This document shows positions 42,169-50,972 of a DNA stretch of 64,000 bases, in pieces. The DNA is from Paenibacillus sp. Marseille-Q4541 (GTDB lineage Bacteria > Bacillota > Bacilli > Paenibacillales > Paenibacillaceae). A program made the position numbers and the translations under genes. The notes below the pieces were generated by a model, which worked only from the letters and a program-made list of their open reading frames with translations, searched no databases and was not told where the DNA came from. The first letter of the stretch is position 1, and each line of letters begins with the position of its first letter. The DNA lies in assembly GCF_018310695.1 (NCBI RefSeq), contig NZ_JAGXCY010000002.1:186001-250000 (forward strand). Direction: 5' to 3'.

Positions 42169-43122
42169 TTAGTAGAGACCATCGCCGTCATTGAGTTTCT
42201 TCACGATGAAGTTAACCGTAACGAGCAAGATGACATTAATGAGAGAGTTAAATAATCCTACAGCTGCTGAGTAAGCATAATCACCGGACTGCAAACCGAT
42301 TTTGTAAACGTAAGTCGGAATGATTTCAGATGTTGGTAAGTTCATTGCCGTCTGCATCAAATAGGCTTTCTCGAATCCAATAGACATGATGCCACCGGCT
42401 GCGAGGATGAACACAATAGCCATAATCGGGCGAATCGTTGGCAGATCGATATGACGTATTCTTTGAAGAAGATTAGCACCATCAAGATTTGCTGCATTAT
42501 GTAACTCGGGATCGACATTCGCGAGAGCTGCTACATATATAATGGAAGCCCAACCCGCTCCGGTCCAAATATCCGATAGGATGTAGATCCAGCGGAAGTA
42601 CTCAGGACGAGACATGAACATAATGGGTTCACCGGTAATCCAGTTAAAGAGTTGATTAATTGGGCCTGTGGGAGACAAGAAAATAAATAACATCCCAACC
42701 ACGACGACGACGGATATAAAGTTAGGGGCGTACAAGAACAATTGAATGTTCTTTTTGACTCCAGCCCTGCGAACCTGATTCAACATCAAAGCAAGCAAGA
42801 TCGGAACCGGAAAACTCAGAATTAAACCAAAGAAACTTAATTTAAGCGTATTCATAAAGATCACTTCGAAATTGGGAGAAGAAAGGAACTTCTCGAAGTT
42901 GTAAAATCCTACCCATTCACTCCCCATAATTCCTTTGATTGGGCTGAAATCTTTAAAGGCGATGATCGCACCATACATAGGACCGTATTTAAAAATAAGG
43001 GTCAAGATCACAGCTGGTGCGAGCAAAAGATAAAGAAAGTAATGTTTCTTTACATAGTCGAGCATCGAGCTCTTATGTTTTGTCACCATTGTTCTGTGAT
43101 CGGCTTCTATTGAGTTATGCAA
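42169..43122 (-). CDS. ABC sugar permease, LplB/YteP-like
   Basis: A 317-residue integral membrane subunit with the family features YFLYLLLAPAVILTLIFKYGPMYG at the first helix, FKDFSPIKGIMGSEWVGFYNF, and an EAA loop DPELHNAANLDGANLLQRIRHIDLP. The frame is open to ATG 43215, but that ATG falls at the probable transcription start. TTG 43122 has a perfect CGGAGGT at 7 bases and is chosen. It is the first gene of the fructan-type importer operon, divergent from the LacI-family gene. Confidence 0.92.
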   Translation of the reverse strand: MHNSIEADHRTMVTKHKSSMLDYVKKHYFLYLLLAPAVILTLIFKYGPMYGAIIAFKDFSPIKGIMGSEWVGFYNFEKFLSSPNFEVIFMNTLKLSFFGLILSFPVPILLALMLNQVRRAGVKKNIQLFLYAPNFISVVVVVGMLFIFLSPTGPINQLFNWITGEPIMFMSRPEYFRWIYILSDIWTGAGWASIIYVAALANVDPELHNAANLDGANLLQRIRHIDLPTIRPIMAIVFILAAGGIMSIGFEKAYLMQTAMNLPTSEIIPTYVYKIGLQSGDYAYSAAVGLFNSLINVILLVTVNFIVKKLNDGDGLY

Positions 43123-43219
43123 TGCCTTTACCTCCGTTCTTTTGCAAAGTTTACATTTCAGTGCAGTAAGGGCTTTCATTGAAGAATTTTCATTTTCGCT
43201 TATGTCCTGCTGCATTTAC

Positions 43220-43248
43220 AATTTACCAAAAGTGTCATCATACGTCAA
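43220..43248 (-). promoter_or_regulatory. Promoter of the permease-SBP-GH32 operon
   Basis: Minus strand TTGACG (43243-43248), 17-bp spacer, TAAATT (43220-43225). The start would be near 43213, giving a leader of about 90 bases to TTG 43122. Confidence 0.75.
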
Positions 43249-43260
43249 TACATTTTGTAA

Positions 43261-43291
43261 AAATAATATTGTGCATTTGACAATATTATTT
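43261..43291. promoter_or_regulatory. Perfect 12-bp inverted repeat, candidate operator
   Basis: AAATAATATTGT and ACAATATTATTT flank GCATTTG, 13 bp upstream of the -35 box of the importer operon. The 12-mer ATTGTGCATTTG in its centre (43268-43279) is repeated exactly at 43470-43481, nearer the divergent LacI-family gene. This is a natural layout for repression by looping. The rest of the 43123-43601 gap is AT-rich and holds no gene. Confidence 0.55.
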
Positions 43292-43469
43292 GTTCATAAA
43301 TAACCTAAATAATTTTACATAATTACAAATATAGTCGTTATAAATGGAATTATATTGGGAAAAGAGTAAATTTAAGATAAAAAACATATAATGTCCTTGA
43401 CGTATTCACAATGAGAAGTACATAAAACATTAGTTTTGACCACTTAAATCAGTAATAAATGTAAACCAA

Positions 43470-43481
43470 ATTGTGCATTTG
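43470..43481. promoter_or_regulatory. Second copy of the ATTGTGCATTTG motif
   Basis: An exact copy of the centre of the 43261-43291 dyad, 202 bp away and about 120 bp before the LacI-family start codon. It is a possible autoregulatory site. Confidence 0.45.
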
Positions 43482-43601
43482 TAAAATCAATGTTGCTATT
43501 TCAATCAAACTATTATACATTTAAGAGAGCTGAAATGTTAACAAATAGCGCACGTTTTGCTAAAACGATAAGAACAATCATACAGAGGTGAAATTACATA
43601 C

Positions 43602-44639
43602 ATGGCTAGGGAAAAAGTAACCATACAAGACATCGCAGATGCGTTGGGGATCTCCAGAAACACCGCTTCCAAAGCCTTGAATGGAACCAATAGCATACCT
43701 GATGAAACTAGAAATAAAGTAATTAAAAAAGCGATAGAGTTAAAATACAAGCAGTTCGCTTTTATGGAAACGGAAAACCTCCTATCAAAGAACTCGGGGA
43801 ACATCGCTTTATTAACAGAAAACTTACCGAACACATCTCATTTTGGATCGACACTGATCAGCGGTTTGGAAAAACGAATCAGCGCCGAAGGATACAATTT
43901 GTCCATACACATTATAAGAGACGTTGATCAAGAGTCGTTGTCCCTTCCGAATAATTTTGACATCTCGAATGTTGACGGTATTATTTGTATTGAGTTATTC
44001 AATTTGGAATACAGTAAACTGATTACAAGTCTTGATATTCCGACTATTTTCATCGATTGCTCGGCACATGTCTGTTACCCTGAATTTCAAGCGGATGTAC
44101 TGCTGATGGAAAACGAACATAGCACTTATCAACTTACGAAGAAATTAATTGATGGTGGCTACGAAACATTGGGATTTATCGGGGATTATAATCACTGTAG
44201 AAGTTTTAATGAAAGATGGGTTGGCTTTAATCGCGCCCTGACGGAGTCTGGAATTCAGCTTGATCGCTCACAGTGTGTTCTCGATGATGACAGACTATTT
44301 TTCGCAAGTCCAGGTTGGACAGATAGTAGATTAAGTGAAATGAGCGAGCTCCCTTCTGCTTTCGTATGTGCTAACGATTACATCGCTGTCACCTTTATGA
44401 AATCACTTAAAAATACGCTCTCCATTCCCAAGGATATCGTCATTTGCGGTTTTGATAACGGTCCAGAATCAAAGATCGTAGAGCCTCATCTCACTACCGT
44501 TCATATTTACAGTAATGAGATGGGAGTGAAGGCTGCCGAAATGCTACTTTCTCGGATTAATGATCCTAAACAGCCGTATCAAGTCTCTCATATCTATACA
44601 AAACCGATCATAAGAGAATCTACACCAAACATTGACTGA
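43602..44639 (+). CDS. LacI-family transcriptional regulator
   Basis: A 345-residue regulator. The N-terminal helix-turn-helix and hinge is VTIQDIADALGISRNTASKALNGTNSIPDETRNKVIKKAIELKY. The periplasmic-binding-protein-like sensor domain shows FGSTLISGLEKRISAEGYNLSIH, FIGDYNHCRSFNERWVGFNRAL, AFVCANDYIAVTFMKSL, and VICGFDNGPESKIVEPHLTTVHI. It is divergent from the permease-SBP-GH32 operon and convergent with the GH9 gene, so fructan or beta-glycan sensing is likely. The ATG follows AGAGGTGA at 12 bases. Confidence 0.93.
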   Translation: MAREKVTIQDIADALGISRNTASKALNGTNSIPDETRNKVIKKAIELKYKQFAFMETENLLSKNSGNIALLTENLPNTSHFGSTLISGLEKRISAEGYNLSIHIIRDVDQESLSLPNNFDISNVDGIICIELFNLEYSKLITSLDIPTIFIDCSAHVCYPEFQADVLLMENEHSTYQLTKKLIDGGYETLGFIGDYNHCRSFNERWVGFNRALTESGIQLDRSQCVLDDDRLFFASPGWTDSRLSEMSELPSAFVCANDYIAVTFMKSLKNTLSIPKDIVICGFDNGPESKIVEPHLTTVHIYSNEMGVKAAEMLLSRINDPKQPYQVSHIYTKPIIRESTPNID

Positions 44640-44657
44640 TTTTTCGATAGAAATGCC

Positions 44658-44696
44658 AAAACCACCCTACTCTCCTTGAGAATAGGGTGGTTTTTT
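44658..44696. terminator. Bidirectional terminator between lacI-type and GH9 genes
   Basis: AAACCACCCTACTCTC pairs with GAGAATAGGGTGGTTT around CTT-type loop bases, followed by TTTTTT. Confidence 0.9.
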
Positions 44697-44717
44697 GCAG
44701 TAAAACATGACTTATTT

Positions 44718-46340
44718 TCATTGATTAAAGTAGGAAACGACAAATACAGCAGGTGAATTCCAATAGATCGTAATCTCGTTGCCTGCATAACTGTCTTCAT
44801 GATCAATGTAACTGGCTGCAGCCGGTTTCCCTTTTAAAGTCTGCTCCATAATTTCGTCATTCAGATTTCGATTAGGTCCTCCTACTACCATCCCTGGAAC
44901 TGGGGCATCTACATGATCACCTACTGACGGACGATGATGTGGGTTCATAACTGATCGCGTTCCAAAACCAGTGACATACGATAAATAAAGAGTGTTTTTC
45001 CCTAACAAATAATGCAAATGTTGAGTAGCCGCATTTACATATTCCGGTTTTGGAGACCATTCCCTTGCTATTAGCAGTAACATCGCTCGGTTCATCAGAA
45101 CCATATTGCTGCCCCAAATATAATCATTTTCTTCAAGGGAGATACCATATCCATCTTTCTCGCAAATCACCAAAAGACGTTCTGCCTCCTGAATCAGTTC
45201 TTGCTGTAATGAGGTATATAGGGATTGACTTTCTTCCGTTTTCCCTTTACGCAAGTAGCTAATTGTGCCGTATCCCCCCACATCAGCCCAGCCCAGCTCA
45301 CATTTAGAAAATGATTTGGTGCTGTAATGCCGAAAAGCGAAATGATATTCCTCCTGATTGGTCGTATGATATAGTTCTGCAGCAGCCCAATATTTTTCAT
45401 CATATATGCAATCATCTCCATACTCCCCAGTTGTAATATCCGGTGGATTTTTAAAGTCACCTGCTTCTGGATGCTCCATGATCCACTCCCAAGCATACTC
45501 TGCAGAATTTAGACATTTATCCGCATAAGAAGGATCGTATGAACGGTAGATCCGGGATGCAAATGCCATGATAGCTGCATAACTTGCTGTCGCGGCGGCA
45601 GATATGGGTGAGAAGACCAATTCCGCTAGGTCATCTTCTGGCATTACAGATAATCCTGGGAAATGCCTAGTTGTCAGTTTGTGATACACTCCTCCACTTC
45701 TTTTGTCTTGCATTTTGAACAAAAAATCAAGCTCTACCTTACATTCATGTAGAACATCCGGCATTAGTTGATCCGATTCTGGGAGAGGAATAGATTTACT
45801 GAATGCTTTCGGGTACATTTCATAGGCTAGTAGTAAATCAGCCACCGCTTTAGCCCCGGCAACGACGTACTTTCCATAATCGCCGGCATCATGCCATCCT
45901 CCGTTACCATCAAGATACAAGCCTTCTTCCCCATGAACTGCACCTAATGTTGTATGACAAGATTCATGTCCCCATTTGCCGGCATACCTCTCATCTAGAG
46001 TCACGCCACATCGCAAGTAATAAAACGCTTTCAATAATCCGTTATGTAATTCAACGTAAGGACGTTCTTCCACGACAAAAGGAGTAGACCGATTTCCTTC
46101 ATCGTCCACTACTACATAGGTACCTGGCTTAGACAGTTCGGAAAAATCGGCTTTTCTCACAATGCTCCCTGAGGACAGATCGAAAGTAGGCGGCGACGCA
46201 TTTCCACGATACACAATCTTATTCGTCCCTTCCTCAGCAATATGAAATCCAGATGACTTTTCAGTGACAATGGCCGTTTTCTGCCCGTTTATCGGATAGC
46301 CAATTTGATTCACCGCTACTGAGCGCTTCATCTTGTGCAT
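44718..46340 (-). CDS. Glycoside hydrolase family 9 enzyme without signal peptide
   Basis: A 540-residue protein: an N-terminal Ig-like CelD_N domain (AVNQIGYPINGQKTAIVTE to PFVVEERPY, about 1-95), then the alpha/alpha6 barrel. Nucleophile-side aspartates are in GGWHDAGDYGKYV and the acid Glu lies in DHEDSYAGNEITIYWNSPA near the C-terminus, with LLGKNTLYLSYVTGFGTRSVMNPHHRPS as the second signature. There is no export signal, so it should work on imported oligosaccharides (beta-glucosidase- or glucosaminidase-like GH9), not on cellulose. It follows the beta-mannosidase gene on the same strand, with a long hairpin between. Confidence 0.9.
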   Translation of the reverse strand: MHKMKRSVAVNQIGYPINGQKTAIVTEKSSGFHIAEEGTNKIVYRGNASPPTFDLSSGSIVRKADFSELSKPGTYVVVDDEGNRSTPFVVEERPYVELHNGLLKAFYYLRCGVTLDERYAGKWGHESCHTTLGAVHGEEGLYLDGNGGWHDAGDYGKYVVAGAKAVADLLLAYEMYPKAFSKSIPLPESDQLMPDVLHECKVELDFLFKMQDKRSGGVYHKLTTRHFPGLSVMPEDDLAELVFSPISAAATASYAAIMAFASRIYRSYDPSYADKCLNSAEYAWEWIMEHPEAGDFKNPPDITTGEYGDDCIYDEKYWAAAELYHTTNQEEYHFAFRHYSTKSFSKCELGWADVGGYGTISYLRKGKTEESQSLYTSLQQELIQEAERLLVICEKDGYGISLEENDYIWGSNMVLMNRAMLLLIAREWSPKPEYVNAATQHLHYLLGKNTLYLSYVTGFGTRSVMNPHHRPSVGDHVDAPVPGMVVGGPNRNLNDEIMEQTLKGKPAAASYIDHEDSYAGNEITIYWNSPAVFVVSYFNQ

Positions 46341-46369
46341 TATGTTCTCTCCCTCTGGAAATAAGTTAC

Positions 46370-46407
46370 AACAATTCCCGGCTGTGAATACACAGCCGGG
46401 AATTGTT
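46370..46407. other. Perfect 17-bp hairpin between beta-mannosidase and GH9 genes
   Basis: AACAATTCCCGGCTGTG and its complement flank an AATA loop. On the minus strand it lies 18 bases after the mannosidase stop and 30 bases before the GH9 start. No T run follows, so it may be an RNA-stabilising or processing hairpin, or a partial terminator. Confidence 0.8.
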
Positions 46408-46424
46408 CAAACCTTTGTATAATA

Positions 46425-48992
46425 CTATTTCTGCACTTGTGTTTCTTTAATAAAGTCGGCCATGGAACGTACCTTAAGATCACCAGCACTTGCTAGTTCA
46501 AATGCTTGTTCTCCGCCCTTACGTGCATGGAATGTAACTTCTTTCGTTTCCCCTGGGATAAGGTCAAAGAAATTGTCGCTGAAAATTCCTTCCTGATCAC
46601 AATCAAGCCATACTTGTTTTGCTAAAACGGATGTTTTCAAGTGGAACTTCGATCCTTCTGAACCTTCCACTTCCGTAAGTTCGATTTCTGGCTGACTTAG
46701 TTTCAGATCCTTAAACGGAACAAAGTAATGTTTCTGACTATCAATCACTTTACCTTGACGTACAAGCTCAGCAATCATAACCGTACTCTGTTCGTCTCTT
46801 CCTTTCAGAAGCTCGTCCTTATCCAGAGACAAAACAAGTTTGGTCGTATTTCCTGCAATGCTTACGGTATGCGTCTGTACATCATGAAGGGTACCATCAA
46901 AATCTGTAATACGGATACTTATTTCACCTTCCAGTGGCTGTAGTACATCCGACAACAGATAAAGATCAACTTTACCTGGTTTTGTACCATCTACAGAAAT
47001 CATCTCATCAGCAAAGCTTCGTTTTGCGTAGTAGTGCAGTGCTTTCCAGTTCCCGTAGTAATCCATACCTGCCCATGAAGCTACAGGCCACGTATCGTTC
47101 ATCTGCCAATATAAAGTTCCCATAACTAAAGGACGATTTCTACGATGCGCTTCGATCGCCATTTTCATAGCATCGGCCTGAAGCACCTGACTCATATATA
47201 GGAAGGAAGGGAAATCCTTCGGTTCAGTCATATACATGTCCATATATTGTTTGATCAAACGATTCCCGTTCCCATTCTTCTGGTGAGCCATCATTACTTC
47301 TGAAGTCAATTCCAGATCGGATGGTTCTGCATAACGAAGCACTGATTTGTGCTCAGGGAAGGATTGGAAACCATATTCACTCATAAATCTTCCAAGCTGT
47401 ACATTATAGTTTTCGAACGGTTCTGCATTATGCCACACACCCCAATAGTGAACATCGCCTACTGTGGAACTGGTTGAAGCATGCTGATTGATATCATTCG
47501 AAACGGATACGATTGGTGACGAAGGCCAGTAGTCTGCACCAGGCAAATACTCCTCAACCACTTCTGGAAGTAGCTTGTGGAACACAGCTTCATAGTCTGA
47601 CCAAATCTTTTCACGCTGCTCAGGAGTATAATCTTTCTTCCAACCCCAGCCACCATTTTCGTTATAATGAGCCCACGCAGAATCAATCTCATTATTACCA
47701 CACCAGAGAGCTATACTTGGATGATTCCGCAGACGTTTTACATTGTCAGCAGCTTCATGACGAACACTATTCAGGAACGCTTCATCTCCAGGGTACATGC
47801 TGCATGCAAACATAAAGTCCTGCCATACCAAAATTCCGTGTTCGTCACAAAGATCATAAAAAATATCCTGCTCGTAAATCCCTCCACCCCATACGCGTAA
47901 CATGTTCATGTTCGCTAGAACGGCAGACTCAATTTCATGGCGATATCTTTCATAAGAGACCTCGGTAACAAAGCTATCATTCGGGATATGGTTTGCCCCT
48001 TTAGCAAATACTGGAACTCCATTCAGTTCAAAATAAAACGATGTTCCATACTCATCTGCTTCTTGTACAAGGCGAATGTTACGAATACCTGTCTTGACGC
48101 TACGTTCTGCCTTAGACTCGCTTCCTGATTCATCCAATATTTGAACTTTAAACGTATACATATGAGGTTCACCAAGACCTCTAGACCACCATAACTTTGG
48201 TGATTTCAATTCAAGTTCCACTTCCACTTTAGAAAGACCTGCAGGTAGATCAACCTCTTTTGTCCATTCTCCACCGTCGGTTTCAATACGAATTACTCGT
48301 GGTCCAGCCTGATCAACGTTGACTTCCACAACTGCAGTAAGTGCCGCGGACTCTTCATTCACCTTATTCTGATGAATATATAGATCCTCTATATAATCCT
48401 CAGACCATGCTCTTAGTTCAATATCACGCCAGATGCCGCTGGTTACAAATCTTGGACCCCAGTCCCAACCGTAATGATACGGTGCTTTTCTTGCGAAAAT
48501 ACTTACTCTCTTCTCACCCAATTCGCCTACTTCTGATTGGTCATTGGAAGCAGGAAGTGGATAGCCAAGTGCTTCGAGTTTTGGTAAATCTTCTTGAATC
48601 GGAGAACGAAACTTAATGCGAAGCACGTTATCCTCAGATTTCAAATTCGATTTCACATTGACTTCCCATACGCGAAACATATTGTCTGCTGATAGGATAT
48701 GTACATCATTCAAATACACATCCGCATATGTATCAAGACCATGAAAGACTAGATCTACATGCTCTTCTTTTAAAATATCTTCTGTCACTTGAAAAGTGGT
48801 TTGATACTCCCAGTCTTTCTTGTCAATCCATTGAACCAGTTTTTCATTTGTTCCGTAGAAAGGATCAAGTATAAGTTCGTTCTTAAGTAAATCCGTATGC
48901 ACAAAGCCAGGAACTTCTGCTTTCTTCCACTCCTGCTCATCGCATGCCTTAAAAGTCCAAGCTTTGTTTAACACCAATTTTGTTTCATGCAT
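46425..48992 (-). CDS. Beta-mannosidase, glycoside hydrolase family 2
   Basis: Releases mannose from the non-reducing end of beta-mannosides. The 855 residues match family length: N-terminal jelly-roll (LNKAWTFKACDEQEWKKAEVPGFVHTDLLKN), the mannosidase pattern GWDWGPRFVTSGIW, the catalytic barrel with the acid/base Glu in LWCGNNEIDSAW and the nucleophile Glu in MSEYGFQSFPE, then LYWQMNDTWPVASWAGMDYYGNWKALHYYAKR. No signal peptide. ATG 48992 follows TTGGAGGGTTTCAAACC, so the frame open to 49058 is shortened. It has its own promoter with an overlapping palindrome and is followed by GH9. Confidence 0.95.
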   Translation of the reverse strand: MHETKLVLNKAWTFKACDEQEWKKAEVPGFVHTDLLKNELILDPFYGTNEKLVQWIDKKDWEYQTTFQVTEDILKEEHVDLVFHGLDTYADVYLNDVHILSADNMFRVWEVNVKSNLKSEDNVLRIKFRSPIQEDLPKLEALGYPLPASNDQSEVGELGEKRVSIFARKAPYHYGWDWGPRFVTSGIWRDIELRAWSEDYIEDLYIHQNKVNEESAALTAVVEVNVDQAGPRVIRIETDGGEWTKEVDLPAGLSKVEVELELKSPKLWWSRGLGEPHMYTFKVQILDESGSESKAERSVKTGIRNIRLVQEADEYGTSFYFELNGVPVFAKGANHIPNDSFVTEVSYERYRHEIESAVLANMNMLRVWGGGIYEQDIFYDLCDEHGILVWQDFMFACSMYPGDEAFLNSVRHEAADNVKRLRNHPSIALWCGNNEIDSAWAHYNENGGWGWKKDYTPEQREKIWSDYEAVFHKLLPEVVEEYLPGADYWPSSPIVSVSNDINQHASTSSTVGDVHYWGVWHNAEPFENYNVQLGRFMSEYGFQSFPEHKSVLRYAEPSDLELTSEVMMAHQKNGNGNRLIKQYMDMYMTEPKDFPSFLYMSQVLQADAMKMAIEAHRRNRPLVMGTLYWQMNDTWPVASWAGMDYYGNWKALHYYAKRSFADEMISVDGTKPGKVDLYLLSDVLQPLEGEISIRITDFDGTLHDVQTHTVSIAGNTTKLVLSLDKDELLKGRDEQSTVMIAELVRQGKVIDSQKHYFVPFKDLKLSQPEIELTEVEGSEGSKFHLKTSVLAKQVWLDCDQEGIFSDNFFDLIPGETKEVTFHARKGGEQAFELASAGDLKVRSMADFIKETQVQK

Positions 48993-49123
48993 GGTTTGAA
49001 ACCCTCCAATTGTGTTATATTTCCTTGAAGCCATCATGTGAATTCTGCCCTGAATCAAAGGAAGTAAAGAATTGGACTATTCTATGATCCCCACTTCTGC
49101 GCTTCTTTGGTATCAGTAAGTCC

Positions 49124-49152
49124 ATTGTCTCACGTTCTTGAAAACGATTCAA
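49124..49152 (-). promoter_or_regulatory. Beta-mannosidase promoter with overlapping LacI/CcpA-type palindrome
   Basis: Minus strand TTGAAT (49147-49152), 17 bp, GACAAT (49124-49129). The -35 box is inside the 15-bp palindrome TTGAA-AACGA-TTCAA (plus strand 49138-49152), with a central CG as in LacI-family and CcpA sites. Match to the cre consensus TGWAANCGNTNWCA is 12 of 14. Apart from this and the terminator at 49463-49517, the 48993-49538 gap shows no gene. Confidence 0.6.
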
Positions 49153-49462
49153 TACATTTTGTTATCCTAATTTTAGGTTTGTAAATAACTTTTATAGCAA
49201 AATTGTTTTTCTATCCTAACAATCGTCTTGCGGCACTCGGTCTCTCCACACTTCATACAAAATAACACGGTACAAATAATAAAATAAACGAAGCAATCGC
49301 GAGCAATATCCCGCTTTCTACGGTGTATCTTTTTTTATCAATTATCAGAATCTCTGCGGAAACGAAAAATCTTGTCTCTACCGTTTTTAGGTAGGTCCTT
49401 CATTACTAGCCAAGCTTCCGCAATATTACCTTCATAACTTTACCGCATTAAAGATACAATGT

Positions 49463-49517
49463 AAAAAAAGCAGAGGCAATTAACTAGGAACCTGTACCCT
49501 ATTTAAAGTGTCTCTGC
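49463..49517 (-). terminator. Terminator at the end of the nine-gene operon
   Basis: GCAGAGGCA (49470-49478) pairs with TGTCTCTGC (49509-49517) with one mismatch around a 30-base loop, and the minus-strand transcript ends in seven T. It lies about 20 bases after the stop at 49539. Confidence 0.7.
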
Positions 49518-49538
49518 AACATGTTTATGTTTGCTCTC

Positions 49539-50930
49539 TTATTCTTTTTTTAGCTTCTCTTCATCAATCATAATCGTTAATTCTTCTTCCACTTTACGCA
49601 AAAATTCTGCAATATTCATATCTGAATTTGCAAATTCAGATAACTTCTCAACTATAAAGTCTTCAGCCAATTTTTGATATTGCGATTTTCTACCTTCCAA
49701 AACTCTTGCGTTTTCCGGGAAATACGCTTTTACATTTTGTCCCTCATAAATGTCTTTTTCACTACCGAATGTAGCGATGACTTCTGGACTCTTCAGTACT
49801 GTCGGGAATCCATTAGCGGAGAAATACTTCTGTATATCTTCCGATACTTCTTCCTTCATCCATTGGAATGCAGCGTCCTTATTTTCACTGTATTTATTCA
49901 GGATAAACATATGAGCTTGCGTTGGTGGTGTAAATTGATCTTCTCCTCCCCAGATCGGAGCAAGAACTGCATTGGTACTCGCTCGAACTTCCTCAGAAAT
50001 TCCCCATTCCATGTATGTCGGCCAAGACACTAACATCGCAGCGGTTCCACTAGCATAGAAGCTTGCTTGTTTCTCAAGGTCACGTTCATACAAACCTGGT
50101 ATACTATAAAACTTCTTCATCAATTCGAAATATCTAGTTATATCAGGATCCTTCGTAAGCAACACTTCATCGGTTTCTGGATCTACGAAGTTGCTAGTGA
50201 TTTCTTTAAGAGGTGCAAGAGAATCATTCGATACACTATTATTATATCCGATTTCAAGACCCCGGTATTGCACTCCGTTTCGTTCTCCAGTCAATTTCTT
50301 GGCTAGTTCAATCGTTTCATCCCATGTCATGTTGTCCGTCGGGTAAGGTACACCGAACATATCAAAAATTTCCTTGTTGTAAAATAGCGTGAATGTATCA
50401 GCAAACGTAGGTACACCGATCACAGAGCCTTTATCATCATATGATCGGAGTAAGGACATTACCGATGGATCAATCAAGCTTGTATCCATTTCATATATTT
50501 TCATATAATCATCAATCGGCTCAACCATGTCCAATTCCTGCAAGGCAGATACTCCGATAGACGAATAAATAATATCAGGGACGACGCCACTAGCGTTTAA
50601 TTCTTGCAACGATACTGAATCGGCACTCCCTTGAATCCAATTAACGGTTATATTTTTCCCTTCAGCTTTGAGCTTATCTTCAATTGGCTTCATGAGGACA
50701 GAAGTCAGGTCCGACCCCCACTCATGTTGAATCGTGATAGTTGTCTCTTCATTAAAGTCCGTCACTGCTTTACTCGTCCAATCCACCTCTTCTTCTGTAG
50801 TCCCCCCAGCCTGTTCTTCGGCTACTGTTCCCGGTTCCTTAGCTTCCGAATCACTTCCAGTGCAGCCAGAAAGTAATGTTGCGAGCATCAATACAAAAGT
50901 AATGATTAATAATAATGATTTTTTCTTCAT
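49539..50930 (-). CDS. Extracellular solute-binding lipoprotein (sugar ABC importer)
   Basis: A 463-residue lipoprotein: signal LLLIITFVLMLATLLSGCTG with the lipid Cys near residue 23, an acidic linker, then a family 1 solute-binding fold (ITIQHEWGSDLTSVLMKPIEDKL, VVPDIIYSSIG, GVPTFADTFTLFYNKEIFDMFGVPYPTDNMTWDETIELAKKL). Its C-terminus KLSEFANSDMNIAEFLRKVEEELTIMIDEE resembles that of the partial binding protein at 63590, so the two are paralogues at either end of the cluster. It is the last gene of the operon, 42 bases after a permease gene. Confidence 0.93.
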   Translation of the reverse strand: MKKKSLLLIITFVLMLATLLSGCTGSDSEAKEPGTVAEEQAGGTTEEEVDWTSKAVTDFNEETTITIQHEWGSDLTSVLMKPIEDKLKAEGKNITVNWIQGSADSVSLQELNASGVVPDIIYSSIGVSALQELDMVEPIDDYMKIYEMDTSLIDPSVMSLLRSYDDKGSVIGVPTFADTFTLFYNKEIFDMFGVPYPTDNMTWDETIELAKKLTGERNGVQYRGLEIGYNNSVSNDSLAPLKEITSNFVDPETDEVLLTKDPDITRYFELMKKFYSIPGLYERDLEKQASFYASGTAAMLVSWPTYMEWGISEEVRASTNAVLAPIWGGEDQFTPPTQAHMFILNKYSENKDAAFQWMKEEVSEDIQKYFSANGFPTVLKSPEVIATFGSEKDIYEGQNVKAYFPENARVLEGRKSQYQKLAEDFIVEKLSEFANSDMNIAEFLRKVEEELTIMIDEEKLKKE

Positions 50931-50972
50931 ATATACCCTCCTGTATTTTACCTAAATATAATAATTACAGAT

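Noticed and set aside
43123-43215. N-terminal extension of the LplB-like permease to ATG 43215
   Set aside because: The TTGACG-17-TAAATT promoter would start transcription at about 43213, and TTG 43122 has a perfect ribosome site.
49138-49152. A definite CcpA (cre) site
   Set aside because: It matches only 12 of 14 cre positions, while as a plain palindrome it is perfect. It is reported as LacI/CcpA-type without choosing.
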